Positions 34,873 through 43,391 of a stretch of DNA of 52,635 nt are shown piece after piece. The stretch's first letter is position 1, and each line of letters opens with the position of its first letter. The notes beneath the pieces were generated by a model. That model saw only the letters and a program-made list of their open reading frames with translations, was not told the origin of the DNA and ran no database searches. Made by a program: the position numbers and the translations under genes. The DNA comes from a bacterium (GTDB lineage: Bacteria > Actinomycetota > Acidimicrobiia > Spongiisociales > Spongiisociaceae): contig JAPPFW010000014.1 in the NCBI GenBank assembly GCA_028821575.1, forward strand, positions 1-52,635. The letters are read 5' to 3'.

Positions 34873-36285
34873 TTGAGCGATCGATACGACATGACACCCG
34901 AGGAGTTCCGCCGCCACGGCTACGCCATGGTCGACTGGCTGGCCGGCTACATGGAGCGGGTGGGCGAACTCCCCGTCCAGTCCCGGGTAGATCCGGGATG
35001 GGTACGCGGGATGCTGCCCGATCGCGCGCCGGAAGAACCCGAGAAGTTCGAGGCGGTGGCCGCCGACCTGGACCGGATCGTGGTACCAGGGTTGACCAAC
35101 TGGACCTCCCCCGGATGGTTCGCATACTTCCCGTGCACGACCTCCGGTCCCGGCATGCTCGGCGAGTTGGTGGCGGCGGGTCTCGACCAGCAGGGGATGC
35201 TGTGGGCCACCAGCCCGGTGTGCACGGAACTCGAGAGCGTGATGATGGACTGGATGGTCGACCTGCTGGGCCTTCCCGGCGGTTGGAAGACGACGGCGAA
35301 GGGAGGTGGAGTGATGCAGCAGACCGCCTCCGACGCGGCACACGTGGCCCTCGTGGTCGCTCGCGATCGGGCCCAACGTCAGGGAGCCGACATCAGCCGC
35401 TGCGTTGCGTACACCAGCACTCAGGCGCACTCGTCGATCGAGAAGGGTGCACGGGTGGCGGGCTACCAACACATCCGCCTGGTCGATGTGGACGACGTCT
35501 ACTCCATGGATGTCGGAAGGTTGGCCGCCGCGGTGGCGGATGATCGAGACTCGGGTCTGGTTCCCACCTTCGTATGCTCGGCCGTGGGCACCACCGCCAC
35601 GACTGCCGTCGACCCGGTACGAACTGTCGGGGAACTGGCCCGCGACGAGGGCATGTGGCACCACGTCGATGCCGCCTTCGCGGGCAACGCCATGTTCTGC
35701 GAGGAGTTCCGCCACCACCAGGACGGCCTCGAGTTGGTGGACAGCTACACGGTGAACCCCTACAAGTGGACCCCGATGACCTTCGACGGATCCCTGTTCT
35801 TCGTGGCCGACCGCGCTCCTCTCATCCACGCCCTCTCGATCCTGCCTGAGTACCTGCGTAACGAGGCCTCCGAGAGCGGCCAGGTGATCGACTACCGGGA
35901 CTGGCACGTGGCGCTGGGGCGCAGGTTCCGCTCGCTGAAGCTGTGGTTCGTGCTCCGCTACTACGGCGCGTCGGGAGTCCGGACCAGAATCCGGGCCCAC
36001 ATCGGTTGGGCGAGGGACTTCGCGGCGCGGATAGAGGAGGACGACCGCCTCGAACTGGTGGCGCCCGTTCCGTTCTCGCTGGTGTGCTTCCGGCATCGGG
36101 CCGGCAACGATGCAACCGAGTCGCTGGCGAACGAGGTCAACCGATCCGGCCATTCCTTCCTGACGCGGTCGCGCGTCGACGGGATGTCCTTCCTGAGAGT
36201 GTCGATCGGCCAGGTCAACACCCGCAAGGAGCACGTGGAGCGCCTGTGGAGACTGATCGACGGGAAGGCCCTTCCCTTCGCCTAG
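34873..36285 (+). CDS. PLP-dependent aromatic-L-amino-acid decarboxylase (group II)
   Basis: A 470-residue fold-type I decarboxylase. The family landmarks are 'GWFAYFPCTTSGPGMLGELVAAGL' (substrate region), His186 in TSTQAHSSIEKG stacking on PLP, Asp266 in HVDAAF, and Lys298 in VNPYKW binding PLP. The usual motif is NPHKW; here His is replaced by Tyr. It probably makes tryptamine, tyramine, phenylethylamine or a related amine; the exact substrate is unclear. Start TTG at 34873 behind GGAGTCAGG. Confidence 0.92.
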   Translation: MSDRYDMTPEEFRRHGYAMVDWLAGYMERVGELPVQSRVDPGWVRGMLPDRAPEEPEKFEAVAADLDRIVVPGLTNWTSPGWFAYFPCTTSGPGMLGELVAAGLDQQGMLWATSPVCTELESVMMDWMVDLLGLPGGWKTTAKGGGVMQQTASDAAHVALVVARDRAQRQGADISRCVAYTSTQAHSSIEKGARVAGYQHIRLVDVDDVYSMDVGRLAAAVADDRDSGLVPTFVCSAVGTTATTAVDPVRTVGELARDEGMWHHVDAAFAGNAMFCEEFRHHQDGLELVDSYTVNPYKWTPMTFDGSLFFVADRAPLIHALSILPEYLRNEASESGQVIDYRDWHVALGRRFRSLKLWFVLRYYGASGVRTRIRAHIGWARDFAARIEEDDRLELVAPVPFSLVCFRHRAGNDATESLANEVNRSGHSFLTRSRVDGMSFLRVSIGQVNTRKEHVERLWRLIDGKALPFA

Positions 36286-36334
36286 AGTTCCTGCCTGGCG
36301 CCGTCGTGGTCGGACAGACCCACTGGGAGGACTC

Positions 36335-37144
36335 ATGGAGCACTGGAAGCCGGCAGATGTCGAGTGGGAGAAGGCGCCGTCCGAGACCTTCACGGGCGAG
36401 GTGCTCTTCGGGCCGGTACGGAACGACGGGGTGCTCAACATCCTGGCCGTGAGCTTCGCTCCGGGAGCTCGCACCGACTGGCACCACCACCCTGAGGGCC
36501 AGGTGCTCTACGTCACGAACGGCGCCGGCCTGGTCCAGAACGACGAAGGCGTCGCCGTCGAGATCTCCACCGGCGACCTCGTCCACGCGCCTCCAGGGGA
36601 GGTCCACTGGCACGGGGCTCTGGCGGACTCACCGATGACCCATATGTCCCACACCACCGGTGGCGGCACTGTCTGGGAACCGCGCAAGGTGACCGACGAA
36701 GAATACGCATCGGCCCGCGACCGGACAACGAGAGCGGACTTACCCGGCGCCGCGCGAGTGACTATCGCCTTCTCCGTGCCTACGGTGGTCAAGGAGCGGC
36801 TCCAAGCCCAGGCTTGGGCCGAGTACATGAAGTTCTCGACTTTGGTGGTGAACGCTCTTGAGCGAGCCACCGAACCGAAGGATGAACTCGGGTTCTTGTC
36901 TCCATCGGTCACCCACGGCGGCCATACCGTATACAGGCTGGTCAGCGGTTGGCATCTCAGGCATGGCTGGAGCCGCCGAGGGGTCTGGTCTCAACGATTC
37001 AAGATATCGAAGGCCGCGGCCAACGAGATCGAGAACATCATCGGACTCACCGGGACGAGCAACCAGGAAGTTTGCCGGGCGCTGCTACACGACTACGTGA
37101 CGTCAATGCGCCCAGACTGGGATGCGACCGAGTTATTCGACTAA
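36335..37144 (+). CDS. cupin fused to ribbon-helix-helix-like C-terminal region
   Basis: A 269-residue protein. Residues 1-130 form a cupin of the carboxymuconolactone-decarboxylase-associated type, with metal residues His50-His52, 'GQVLYVTNGAGLVQND' and the second motif 'GDLVHAPPGEVHWHGA', ending 'VTDEEY'. The rest is unusual. Residues about 139-178 (AARVTIAFSVPTVVKERLQA... ALERA) look like a ribbon-helix-helix DNA-binding unit, and about 221-257 (KISKAAANEIENIIGLTGTS...) like a second. Start ATG follows GGGAGGAC. It may be a ligand-sensing regulator, or a fusion of two genes. It follows the decarboxylase gene by 49 bases. Confidence 0.8.
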   Translation: MEHWKPADVEWEKAPSETFTGEVLFGPVRNDGVLNILAVSFAPGARTDWHHHPEGQVLYVTNGAGLVQNDEGVAVEISTGDLVHAPPGEVHWHGALADSPMTHMSHTTGGGTVWEPRKVTDEEYASARDRTTRADLPGAARVTIAFSVPTVVKERLQAQAWAEYMKFSTLVVNALERATEPKDELGFLSPSVTHGGHTVYRLVSGWHLRHGWSRRGVWSQRFKISKAAANEIENIIGLTGTSNQEVCRALLHDYVTSMRPDWDATELFD

Positions 37145-37163
37145 CAGAACCGGCGCGTCGACC

Positions 37164-37206
37164 ACAAGCCACTAGCCACCATCCACTAGCCACCATCCAC
37201 CAGCCC
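37164..37206. repeat. short tandem CACTAGCCACCATC units
   Basis: Two to three near-perfect copies of a 14-base unit (CACTAGCCACCATC) at the 3' end of the minus-strand oxidoreductase gene; on that strand it is G/T-rich, like the tracts at 18465 and 29058. It overlaps the last codons of the gene. Confidence 0.55.
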
Positions 37207-38199
37207 CGGTACAACCGTCTCCCCGTAGGCGTTCAGGGTGTTCTCCCGGTCGTCGTGCATCAGGTAGATGCCGAATTGGTCCATCCCGAGTTCCCTCAGT
37301 TCCTGCAGCTTGGCGATGTGATCCTCCGCCGTGCCGAGCACGCAGAACCGGTCGACGATGGCGTCCGGCACGAAGTCGGTCGAGGGGTTGCCGGCCTTTC
37401 CGTGGTGGGCGTAGTCGTAGCCCTCGCGGGCTGCGATGTAGTCGGCCAGCACCTCGGGGACCATCTCCGGGTTGTCCGAGCCGTACCGGTTGACCAGGTC
37501 GTGGACATGGTTGCCGACCATCCCGCCGAACCACCGTAGTTGGTCGCGCTGGTGCTCGATGTTGTCGCCCACGTAGGCGGGCGCCACCACGCAGACGGCT
37601 ATCTCGCGGGGATCGCGACCGGCATCCAGCGCGGCGGCCCGCACCGCGCCGACAGTCCACTCGAGGATCTGGGGATCGGCCAACTGCAGGATGAACCCGT
37701 CGGCGTGACGCCCGATCGTGGCCAGAGCCTTCGGTCCGTAGCCTGCCGCCCACATCGGCAGGTCCCAGCCGTCCGAGATCCACGGGATCTCGATCGGCGT
37801 TCCGTCGTAGTCGACTTCCTCGCCGGCAACGAGACCCTTGATCACTTTCATCGACTCGACCATCTTGGCGAGGGTGCGCGGCTTGCGACCGATCACCCGC
37901 AGGGCCGAGTCGCCGCGTCCCATCCCGCAGATGGTTCGGTCCCCGTACATGTCGTTCAGGGTGGCGAACAGCGAGGCCAGCACGGTCCAGTCACGCGTGC
38001 CGGGGTTTGTCACCATCGGACCCACCACCATGCGCTCGGTCTCGGCCAGCATCCTGGAGTAGATGACGAAGGGCTCCTGCCACAGAACGTGGGAGTCGAA
38101 GGTCCAAGCGTGGCTGAAGCCGTTCGCCTCTGCGATGCGGGTCAGTTCGACCACTCTCGACGCGGGCGGATCGGTCTGCAGTACGACGCCGAAGTTCAT
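37186..38199 (-). CDS. LLM-class F420-dependent oxidoreductase of the pyrimidine locus
   Basis: A 337-residue luciferase-fold protein with the F420-type features 'MNFGVVLQTDPPASRVVELTRIAE' (in parts), 'GFSHAWTFDSHVLWQEPF', 'VGPMVTNPGTRDWTVLASLFATLND' and 'CGMGRGDSALRVIG'. It appears to belong to the CPS_4043-like group often found beside hydantoinase/dihydropyrimidinase genes. The ATG at 38199 follows AAAGGACGG. It is last in the operon aminotransferase-dihydropyrimidinase-MmsA-LLM. Since no dihydropyrimidine dehydrogenase is present, reduction of the pyrimidine ring is a candidate role. A RutA-like oxygenase role is an alternative. Confidence 0.88.
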   Translation of the reverse strand: MNFGVVLQTDPPASRVVELTRIAEANGFSHAWTFDSHVLWQEPFVIYSRMLAETERMVVGPMVTNPGTRDWTVLASLFATLNDMYGDRTICGMGRGDSALRVIGRKPRTLAKMVESMKVIKGLVAGEEVDYDGTPIEIPWISDGWDLPMWAAGYGPKALATIGRHADGFILQLADPQILEWTVGAVRAAALDAGRDPREIAVCVVAPAYVGDNIEHQRDQLRWFGGMVGNHVHDLVNRYGSDNPEMVPEVLADYIAAREGYDYAHHGKAGNPSTDFVPDAIVDRFCVLGTAEDHIAKLQELRELGMDQFGIYLMHDDRENTLNAYGETVVPGLVDGG

Positions 38200-38240
38200 G
38201 TTGTTAGCCGTCCTTTCCGATCCGGTCAATGGTTAGCTGG

Positions 38241-39734
38241 TCAGCGGTGCTGGGGGAATCCGAGATCCACTCCCCGGTGGATGGGATCCGGCCACCTGGA
38301 GATCAGGACCTTGGGCCGGGTGTAGAAATGTACCCCCTCGGGTCCGTAGATGGAGTGGCCCCCGAAGATCGAGTCCTTCCAACCCCCGAAGGAGTAGAAC
38401 GACAGGGGAACCGGGATCGGAACGTTGATCCCCACCATCCCCACTTCGACCTCGGACTGGAACTTGCGCGCTGCGCCGCCGTCGTTGGTAAACACCGCGG
38501 TCCCGTTGCCGTATGGGTTCACGTTTATGAGGTCGATGGCCTCCTGGTAGGAGTCGGTGCGCACCACCGATAGGACCGGTCCGAAGATCTCGTCCCGGTA
38601 GATCGACATGTCGGGTGTCACCTCGTCGAACAGCGTGGGTCCGAAGAAGAAACCGTTCTCGTGCCCTTCGCTGGTGAAACCCCGGCCGTCCTCGAGGAGG
38701 CGTGCTCCATCGGACTCGCCGGCGTCGACGTAGCCGGCCACGCGGTCGCGGTGCTGGGCGGTGACCAGCGGTCCCATCTGGGCGCCTTCTGCGTCCCCGG
38801 GCCCTACCACCAACTCCGCTATCCGCTCCCGGACCTTAGGCAGCAGCCGGTCGGCGGCGTCACCCACCGTGACCACCACCGAAATCGCCATGCAGCGCTC
38901 GCCTGCAGATCCGTATCCGGCGGACACGGCCGCGTCGGCCGCCAGGTCCATGTCGGCATCGGGCAGCACGATCATGTGGTTCTTGGCTCCGCCCAGGGCT
39001 TGGACCCGCTTGCCGTAGCGGGTTCCCTGCTCGTAGATGTAGCGGGCGATCGGGGTCGAGCCCACGAACGAGACCGCGGCGATGTCGGGGTGGGCGAGTA
39101 TGGCGTCAACCGCCACCTTGTCACCGTGGACCACGTTGAACACCCCGTCGGGGAGGCCCGCTTCGGCCAGGAGTTCCGCGTTGAGCAACGAGGGGGATGG
39201 ATCCTTCTCGGACGGTTTGAGCACGAAGGTGTTCCCGCAGGCGATGGCGATCGGGAACATCCACATCGGCACCATGGCGGGAAAGTTGAACGGGGTGATA
39301 CCGGCGGCCACCCCCAGCGGCTGGCGCACCGTGTAGGTATCGACGGCGCTGCTCACCTGCTCCGAGAACTCTCCTTTGATGAGGTGGGCGATGTTGCAGG
39401 CGAACTCCACCACCTCGAGGCCCCGCTGGACCTCACCCAGAGCGTCGTCGAGGGTCTTCCCGTGTTCGGCGGTGAGGATGCGAGCTATGTCGAGACGGTG
39501 CCGGGTGATCAACTCCCGGTAGGAGAACATGATGTTCTGGCGGCGGGTGAGCGACACCGACCTCCAGTCATCGAACGCTTTCCGGGCGGCATCCACCGCC
39601 TGGTCCACTTCGTGGGCGGTGGCGAACGTCACCTCGGCGGCCTGCTGTCCGGTGGCCGGGTTGAACACCGGACCGGTCCGGTCCGGCTCACCCTCCCAGG
39701 ACTTGCCGTTGATCCAATGGGTAATGGTCTTCAT
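38241..39734 (-). CDS. mmsA: CoA-acylating methylmalonate/malonate-semialdehyde dehydrogenase
   Basis: A 497-residue aldehyde dehydrogenase of the CoA-acylating MmsA group, turning malonate semialdehyde into acetyl-CoA, CO2 and NADH. Signatures: 'HWINGKSW' start, 'GITPFNFPAMVPMWMFPIAIACGN', the coenzyme loop 'FVGSTPIARYIYEQG', and catalytic Cys281 in GSAGERCMAISV. The typical C-terminal 'PLSFYSFGGWKDSIFGG' is present. The protein would finish beta-alanine breakdown after the aminotransferase encoded upstream. Length is normal and the start ATG at 39734 is clear. Confidence 0.95.
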   Translation of the reverse strand: MKTITHWINGKSWEGEPDRTGPVFNPATGQQAAEVTFATAHEVDQAVDAARKAFDDWRSVSLTRRQNIMFSYRELITRHRLDIARILTAEHGKTLDDALGEVQRGLEVVEFACNIAHLIKGEFSEQVSSAVDTYTVRQPLGVAAGITPFNFPAMVPMWMFPIAIACGNTFVLKPSEKDPSPSLLNAELLAEAGLPDGVFNVVHGDKVAVDAILAHPDIAAVSFVGSTPIARYIYEQGTRYGKRVQALGGAKNHMIVLPDADMDLAADAAVSAGYGSAGERCMAISVVVTVGDAADRLLPKVRERIAELVVGPGDAEGAQMGPLVTAQHRDRVAGYVDAGESDGARLLEDGRGFTSEGHENGFFFGPTLFDEVTPDMSIYRDEIFGPVLSVVRTDSYQEAIDLINVNPYGNGTAVFTNDGGAARKFQSEVEVGMVGINVPIPVPLSFYSFGGWKDSIFGGHSIYGPEGVHFYTRPKVLISRWPDPIHRGVDLGFPQHR

Positions 39735-39821
39735 CGCTACCGCCCTAGTTCTCGTGTTGTTGCGTCGTGTGCTCGATGGGTGCCCGCATCAGCCCGTGCC
39801 GGCCGTTCCGGTGCATCCGGC

Positions 39822-41240
39822 TCAGCGGAGCATCATGGTCGTACCGCGCCGGAGGTAGTCTCCGTCGCCCTTGCGGCCGTGGTAAAGGCCGTCGGCGACT
39901 ATCACCTTGCCCTTGGAGAGAACGGTCTCGACCTTGCCGGTGACCTCCCGGCCCTCGTAGGCGGAGTAGTCGACGTCCATGTGGTGGGTGTCCACGGAGA
40001 TGGTGTGGGTCCGGTCCGGGTCGAGGATCACGATGTCCGCGTCGCTACCCACCGCGATGGTCCCCTTCTTCGGGAACAGGCCGAACATCTTGGCGGGTGT
40101 GGTGGAGGTGATCTCGACGAAGCGGTTGGGATTGATGCGCCCGCCCGACACTCCCGCGTCGAAGATCAGTTCCATCCGGTTCTCGACTCCTGGGATCCCG
40201 TTCGGGATCGCCGCGAAGTTCCCCCTCCCGAGTTGCTTCTGGACGCCGAAGGTGTGGTGGTCACCCATGCAGAATGGGCAGTGGTCCGTGGAGACCACCT
40301 GCAGGTCGTCGGTCTTGAGGCCCCGCCATAGCCGTTCCTGGTGGCCCGCAGCCCGGTCGCGCAGGGGGGGTGAGCACACGTACTTGGCCCCTTCGAACCC
40401 GTTCCCGAGGTTGTCGAGATCCAGCAGCAGGTACTGGGGGCATGTCTCGGCGAACACGTTCCTGCCCTCGTCACGGGCCAGGATCACCTGCTCGAGGGCT
40501 TCGAGGGCGGAGAGATGCACGAAGTAGACCGGGGCGCCGGTTACCTCGGCCAACCGGATGGCGCGGTGGGTTGCCTCACCTTCCAGCACCGACTTCCGCA
40601 CCAGACCGTGGTGGATGGGGTCGGTCTCTCCCCGCGCCAAGGCCTGGTTCGCGAACACATCGATCGCGATGCCGTTCTCGGCGTGCATGGCGATCATCGA
40701 TCCGTTCTCAGCCGCCTTCTGCATGGCCCTCACGATCTCTCCGTCGTCGGAGTAGAAGACCCCCGGATACGCCATGAACATCTTGAACGAGGTGACGCCC
40801 TCGTCCACCAGCATGTCCATCTCCTTGAGGGTCTGCTCGTTGATGTCCCCGGTGATCATGTGGAAGCCGTAGTCGATGGCGCACTCGCCCTCGGCCTTGG
40901 CCATCCAAGCCTCGAATCCCTCCATGGCGGACTCGCCCTTGGTCTGCACGGCGAAGTCAACGATGGTGGTGGTACCTCCCCACGCGGCGGCGCGGCTGCC
41001 GGTCTCGAACGTGTCGGCGGCGAATGTCCCACCGAAAGGAAGCTCCATGTGGGTGTGTACGTCTATGCCGCCGGGTATCACCAGCTTTCCGGATGCGTCG
41101 ATGGTCCGATCAGCCACCAGCCCCAGGTCAATCCCGGACGCAACGATCGCAACCACCATCGTGTTCTCGATGAACACGTCTGCATGCATGGTCTCGGTGG
41201 CGGTGACGACGGTGCCGTTCTTGATGAGTGCACTTCCCAT
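39822..41240 (-). CDS. hydA: dihydropyrimidinase / D-hydantoinase
   Basis: A 472-residue amidohydrolase opening dihydrouracil (or hydantoins) to N-carbamoyl-beta-alanine. The binuclear metal site is intact: His62 and His64 (DVHTHMEL), the carboxylated Lys153 (SFKMFMAY), His186 (AMHAENG), His242 (YFVHLS) and Asp319 (STDHCPF). The CPFC pair after Asp319 is a feature of this bacterial group. The gene begins at ATG 41240 with GGAGGAGAG before it. A MITE-like repeat lies between it and the upstream aminotransferase gene. Confidence 0.94.
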   Translation of the reverse strand: MGSALIKNGTVVTATETMHADVFIENTMVVAIVASGIDLGLVADRTIDASGKLVIPGGIDVHTHMELPFGGTFAADTFETGSRAAAWGGTTTIVDFAVQTKGESAMEGFEAWMAKAEGECAIDYGFHMITGDINEQTLKEMDMLVDEGVTSFKMFMAYPGVFYSDDGEIVRAMQKAAENGSMIAMHAENGIAIDVFANQALARGETDPIHHGLVRKSVLEGEATHRAIRLAEVTGAPVYFVHLSALEALEQVILARDEGRNVFAETCPQYLLLDLDNLGNGFEGAKYVCSPPLRDRAAGHQERLWRGLKTDDLQVVSTDHCPFCMGDHHTFGVQKQLGRGNFAAIPNGIPGVENRMELIFDAGVSGGRINPNRFVEITSTTPAKMFGLFPKKGTIAVGSDADIVILDPDRTHTISVDTHHMDVDYSAYEGREVTGKVETVLSKGKVIVADGLYHGRKGDGDYLRRGTTMMLR

Positions 41241-41253
41241 GTCTCTCCTCCTA

Positions 41254-41415
41254 TGGTCTGTCTGCGAATCAACCTATCGCGTCACGCTTGCCATCGACGC
41301 CCCTCGCGGCGTTCCGCTTCCTCGATGTACTGCTGCGGGTACGGCTTTGTCGGCGGGCCTGGCGAGGGATGCCGCTGCCGGCGCATGTCACGAAGCCGTT
41401 TCACAGACAGACCAC
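41254..41415. mobile_element. MITE-like repeat, copy B
   Basis: About 160 bp bounded by terminal inverted repeats TGGTCTGTCTGCGAA (41254-41268) and, reading the other strand, TGGTCTGTCTGTGAA (41401-41415), one mismatch in 15. The inside is about 80% identical to 16792-16915. A long stem (GCGGCGTTCC with GGGATGCCGC, two G-U pairs) is conserved between copies though the bases differ. No coding capacity and no obvious target duplication. It lies between the aminotransferase and dihydropyrimidinase genes, immediately before the latter's ribosome binding site. Confidence 0.7.
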
Positions 41416-41428
41416 CATGTCTGTGCTT

Positions 41429-42724
41429 TCAGGTGCCGGTCGCGCGGTGGACGGCTGCCTCCAGCATCGAGAGGCCCTCGTCGCACTCCGCCTCGGTGAC
41501 GGACAGTGGTGGGGCGATGCGCAGCACGTTCCCGTACAGACCGCCCTTGCCGACGAGGAGTCCCTCGACCTTGGCCGCCTCCATGATGGCCCCGGTCAGC
41601 GCCGCGTCGGGCTGGCCGGTGCCGGGATCGGACAACTCCACGCCCAGCATCAGGCCCTTGCCCCGAACCTCGGTGATCTCCTCTGTCTCCAGGGCAAGGT
41701 GGTCGAGCCCGTTCCTCAGTCGGGCGCCCACCTTGTAGGAGTTGGACTGGAGATCATCCTCGACCAGGACCTTGAGCGTGGCAAGGCCGGCCGTGGTCGC
41801 CATCGGGTTGCCCCCGAACGTCGAGATGGCGTTGGCGGGGTAACAGTCCATGATCTCCTGACGACCGACCACGCCCCCGATCGCCATGCCGTTGCCGAGG
41901 CCCTTGGCGAAGGTGAGCAGGTCCGGCACGATGCCATGTGCCTCGTACCCCCAGAAGTGCTCGCCGGTGCGACCCCAGCCGGTCTGGACCTCGTCGGAGA
42001 TAAAGAGGATCCCGTGCTCGTCCAGTACCTCCTTCATGGCTCCGAACAACCCGTCCGGCGGGGTGATGAATCCACCCACGCCTTGGATCGGCTCGGCGAT
42101 CATGGCGGCCACGTTGCCGGCCGTGGCGATGTCGAGAAGGTCCCGGAGGTCGTCGACACAGCGGGCGATGAACTGGTCGTCCGGCAGGTGCCCGAACGGC
42201 GAGCGGACCTTGTAGCCCCCGTGTACGTAGGTCACCTGGAAGGGGCTGAAGGTGGTGCCCGACCATGCCGCGTTCCCGGTGACCGCGATGGCGCTGTGGG
42301 ACTTGCCGTGATAGCTGCCCCTCACGGCGAGGACCTGGTTGGAGCGGCGGTACTGGGTGGCCAGCATCAGCGCGGTGTCGTTGGCCTCGGTGCCGGAGTT
42401 GGCGAAGAAGACCTTGGCGTCGGGGATGCCCGACAGCTCGGCGATCTGCTCGGCCAGTTCGATGTGGGACTCCATCAGGTACAGGGTGGAGGCATGCAGC
42501 ATCCGGTCGGCCTGGGTTTTGATCGCCTCGACCACCCGAGGCACGCGGTGGCCTGCGATCGTCACCAGGATCCCCCCGAAGAAGTCCAGGTAACGGTTCC
42601 CCTCGGCATCCACGACGTGGCGGCCCTCCCCGTCCACGAGCGAGATCGGCTCGTCGTAGTAGAGGCCCACCCACGGGGGGATCACCGCCCGGTGGCGTTC
42701 TAGCAGGTCAGCATGGATTCCCAC
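41429..42724 (-). CDS. class III aminotransferase (beta-alanine/AGXT2-like)
   Basis: A 431-residue PLP enzyme. Landmarks: 'FFANSGTEANDTALMLA', SDEVQTGWGRTG with Asp244, and the PLP Lys274 in TFAKGLGNGMAIGGV. Closest in style to alanine-glyoxylate aminotransferase 2-like proteins that use beta-alanine. In this locus it would convert beta-alanine to malonate semialdehyde. First gene of the operon reading towards 37186; its promoter should lie in 42725-43017, divergent from the small gene at 43018. Confidence 0.92.
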   Translation of the reverse strand: MGIHADLLERHRAVIPPWVGLYYDEPISLVDGEGRHVVDAEGNRYLDFFGGILVTIAGHRVPRVVEAIKTQADRMLHASTLYLMESHIELAEQIAELSGIPDAKVFFANSGTEANDTALMLATQYRRSNQVLAVRGSYHGKSHSAIAVTGNAAWSGTTFSPFQVTYVHGGYKVRSPFGHLPDDQFIARCVDDLRDLLDIATAGNVAAMIAEPIQGVGGFITPPDGLFGAMKEVLDEHGILFISDEVQTGWGRTGEHFWGYEAHGIVPDLLTFAKGLGNGMAIGGVVGRQEIMDCYPANAISTFGGNPMATTAGLATLKVLVEDDLQSNSYKVGARLRNGLDHLALETEEITEVRGKGLMLGVELSDPGTGQPDAALTGAIMEAAKVEGLLVGKGGLYGNVLRIAPPLSVTEAECDEGLSMLEAAVHRATGT

Positions 42725-43017
42725 GACGGTCCTCCGTTTGTCGGGTGAAGCTCATAGGATAACTTCCCGGCTTCGGTAGCGTGTCGGCCCGCGCCGGTTT
42801 CCGGCTATTGCCGACCACGGCTCGAGGTAGCTTGATCGATTTTGATCCGACCCAGCCGTCGACACCTCACTAGCCCTGGCCCTCCGACCGGAACTAGCCA
42901 TGAAAGGGGCGACGAGGCAGTTTGTTGATACCGGGACGACGTCCCCACCAGTAGAGTGGACTATTCATAACTAACAATAGATGCTATGGTCAGCAGAGTA
43001 GAAGCGGAAGGAGTACG

Positions 43018-43278
43018 ATGACCGCACCGACCTTCGACACGCATGCCGGAGTCCGCAAGCTACGCTCGTCAGGGATGGAGGAACAGGCCGCCGAAGGCGT
43101 TGTTGAGGTTATCGGTGATGCGACGAGTCCCATGGTGACTCGCGATGTACTCAAGACCGAACTGGCCGGTGTCGAGTCGAGGCTCCGCTCTGACATGTAC
43201 CGAGCGTTGTGGCTGCAGGGTGCCGGGATCGTTGCGGTAGTGGCTGGCATCATCGCGATCTTGGAGGCCATGGCCTGA
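43018..43278 (+). CDS. small coiled-coil/membrane protein (DUF1640/CCDC90-like)
   Basis: An 86-residue protein. The layout is that of DUF1640-type proteins: an N-terminal 'FDTHAGVRKLRSSGMEEQAAEGVVEVI', a helical 'VTRDVLKTELAGVESRLRSDMYRAL', and a C-terminal membrane helix 'AGIVAVVAGIIAILEAMA'. The ATG follows GGAAGGAG and a locally AT-rich promoter region. It is alone on the plus strand between the two halves of the pyrimidine locus. Function unknown. Confidence 0.7.
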   Translation: MTAPTFDTHAGVRKLRSSGMEEQAAEGVVEVIGDATSPMVTRDVLKTELAGVESRLRSDMYRALWLQGAGIVAVVAGIIAILEAMA

Positions 43279-43356
43279 AGGACTCCCGAGGGCTCCTGTA
43301 TCAGAGCCGGTGCCGCTACCTGCTTCTATCGGGTGCGAGTTAGCGCGCAGTCAGCC

Positions 43357-43382
43357 CCCCGATTCACTGATGATGATCGGGG
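43357..43382. terminator. hairpin between convergent genes
   Basis: CCCCGAT pairs with ATCGGGG across a 12-base loop, between the small gene ending at 43278 and the amidohydrolase gene ending at 43392. Modest strength, no T run. Confidence 0.4.
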
Positions 43383-43391
43383 CCTAGCCGG

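Noticed and set aside
37164..37206. CRISPR-like short repeats
   Set aside because: Units are only about 14 bases, directly adjacent without spacers, and overlap a gene end; no cas genes.
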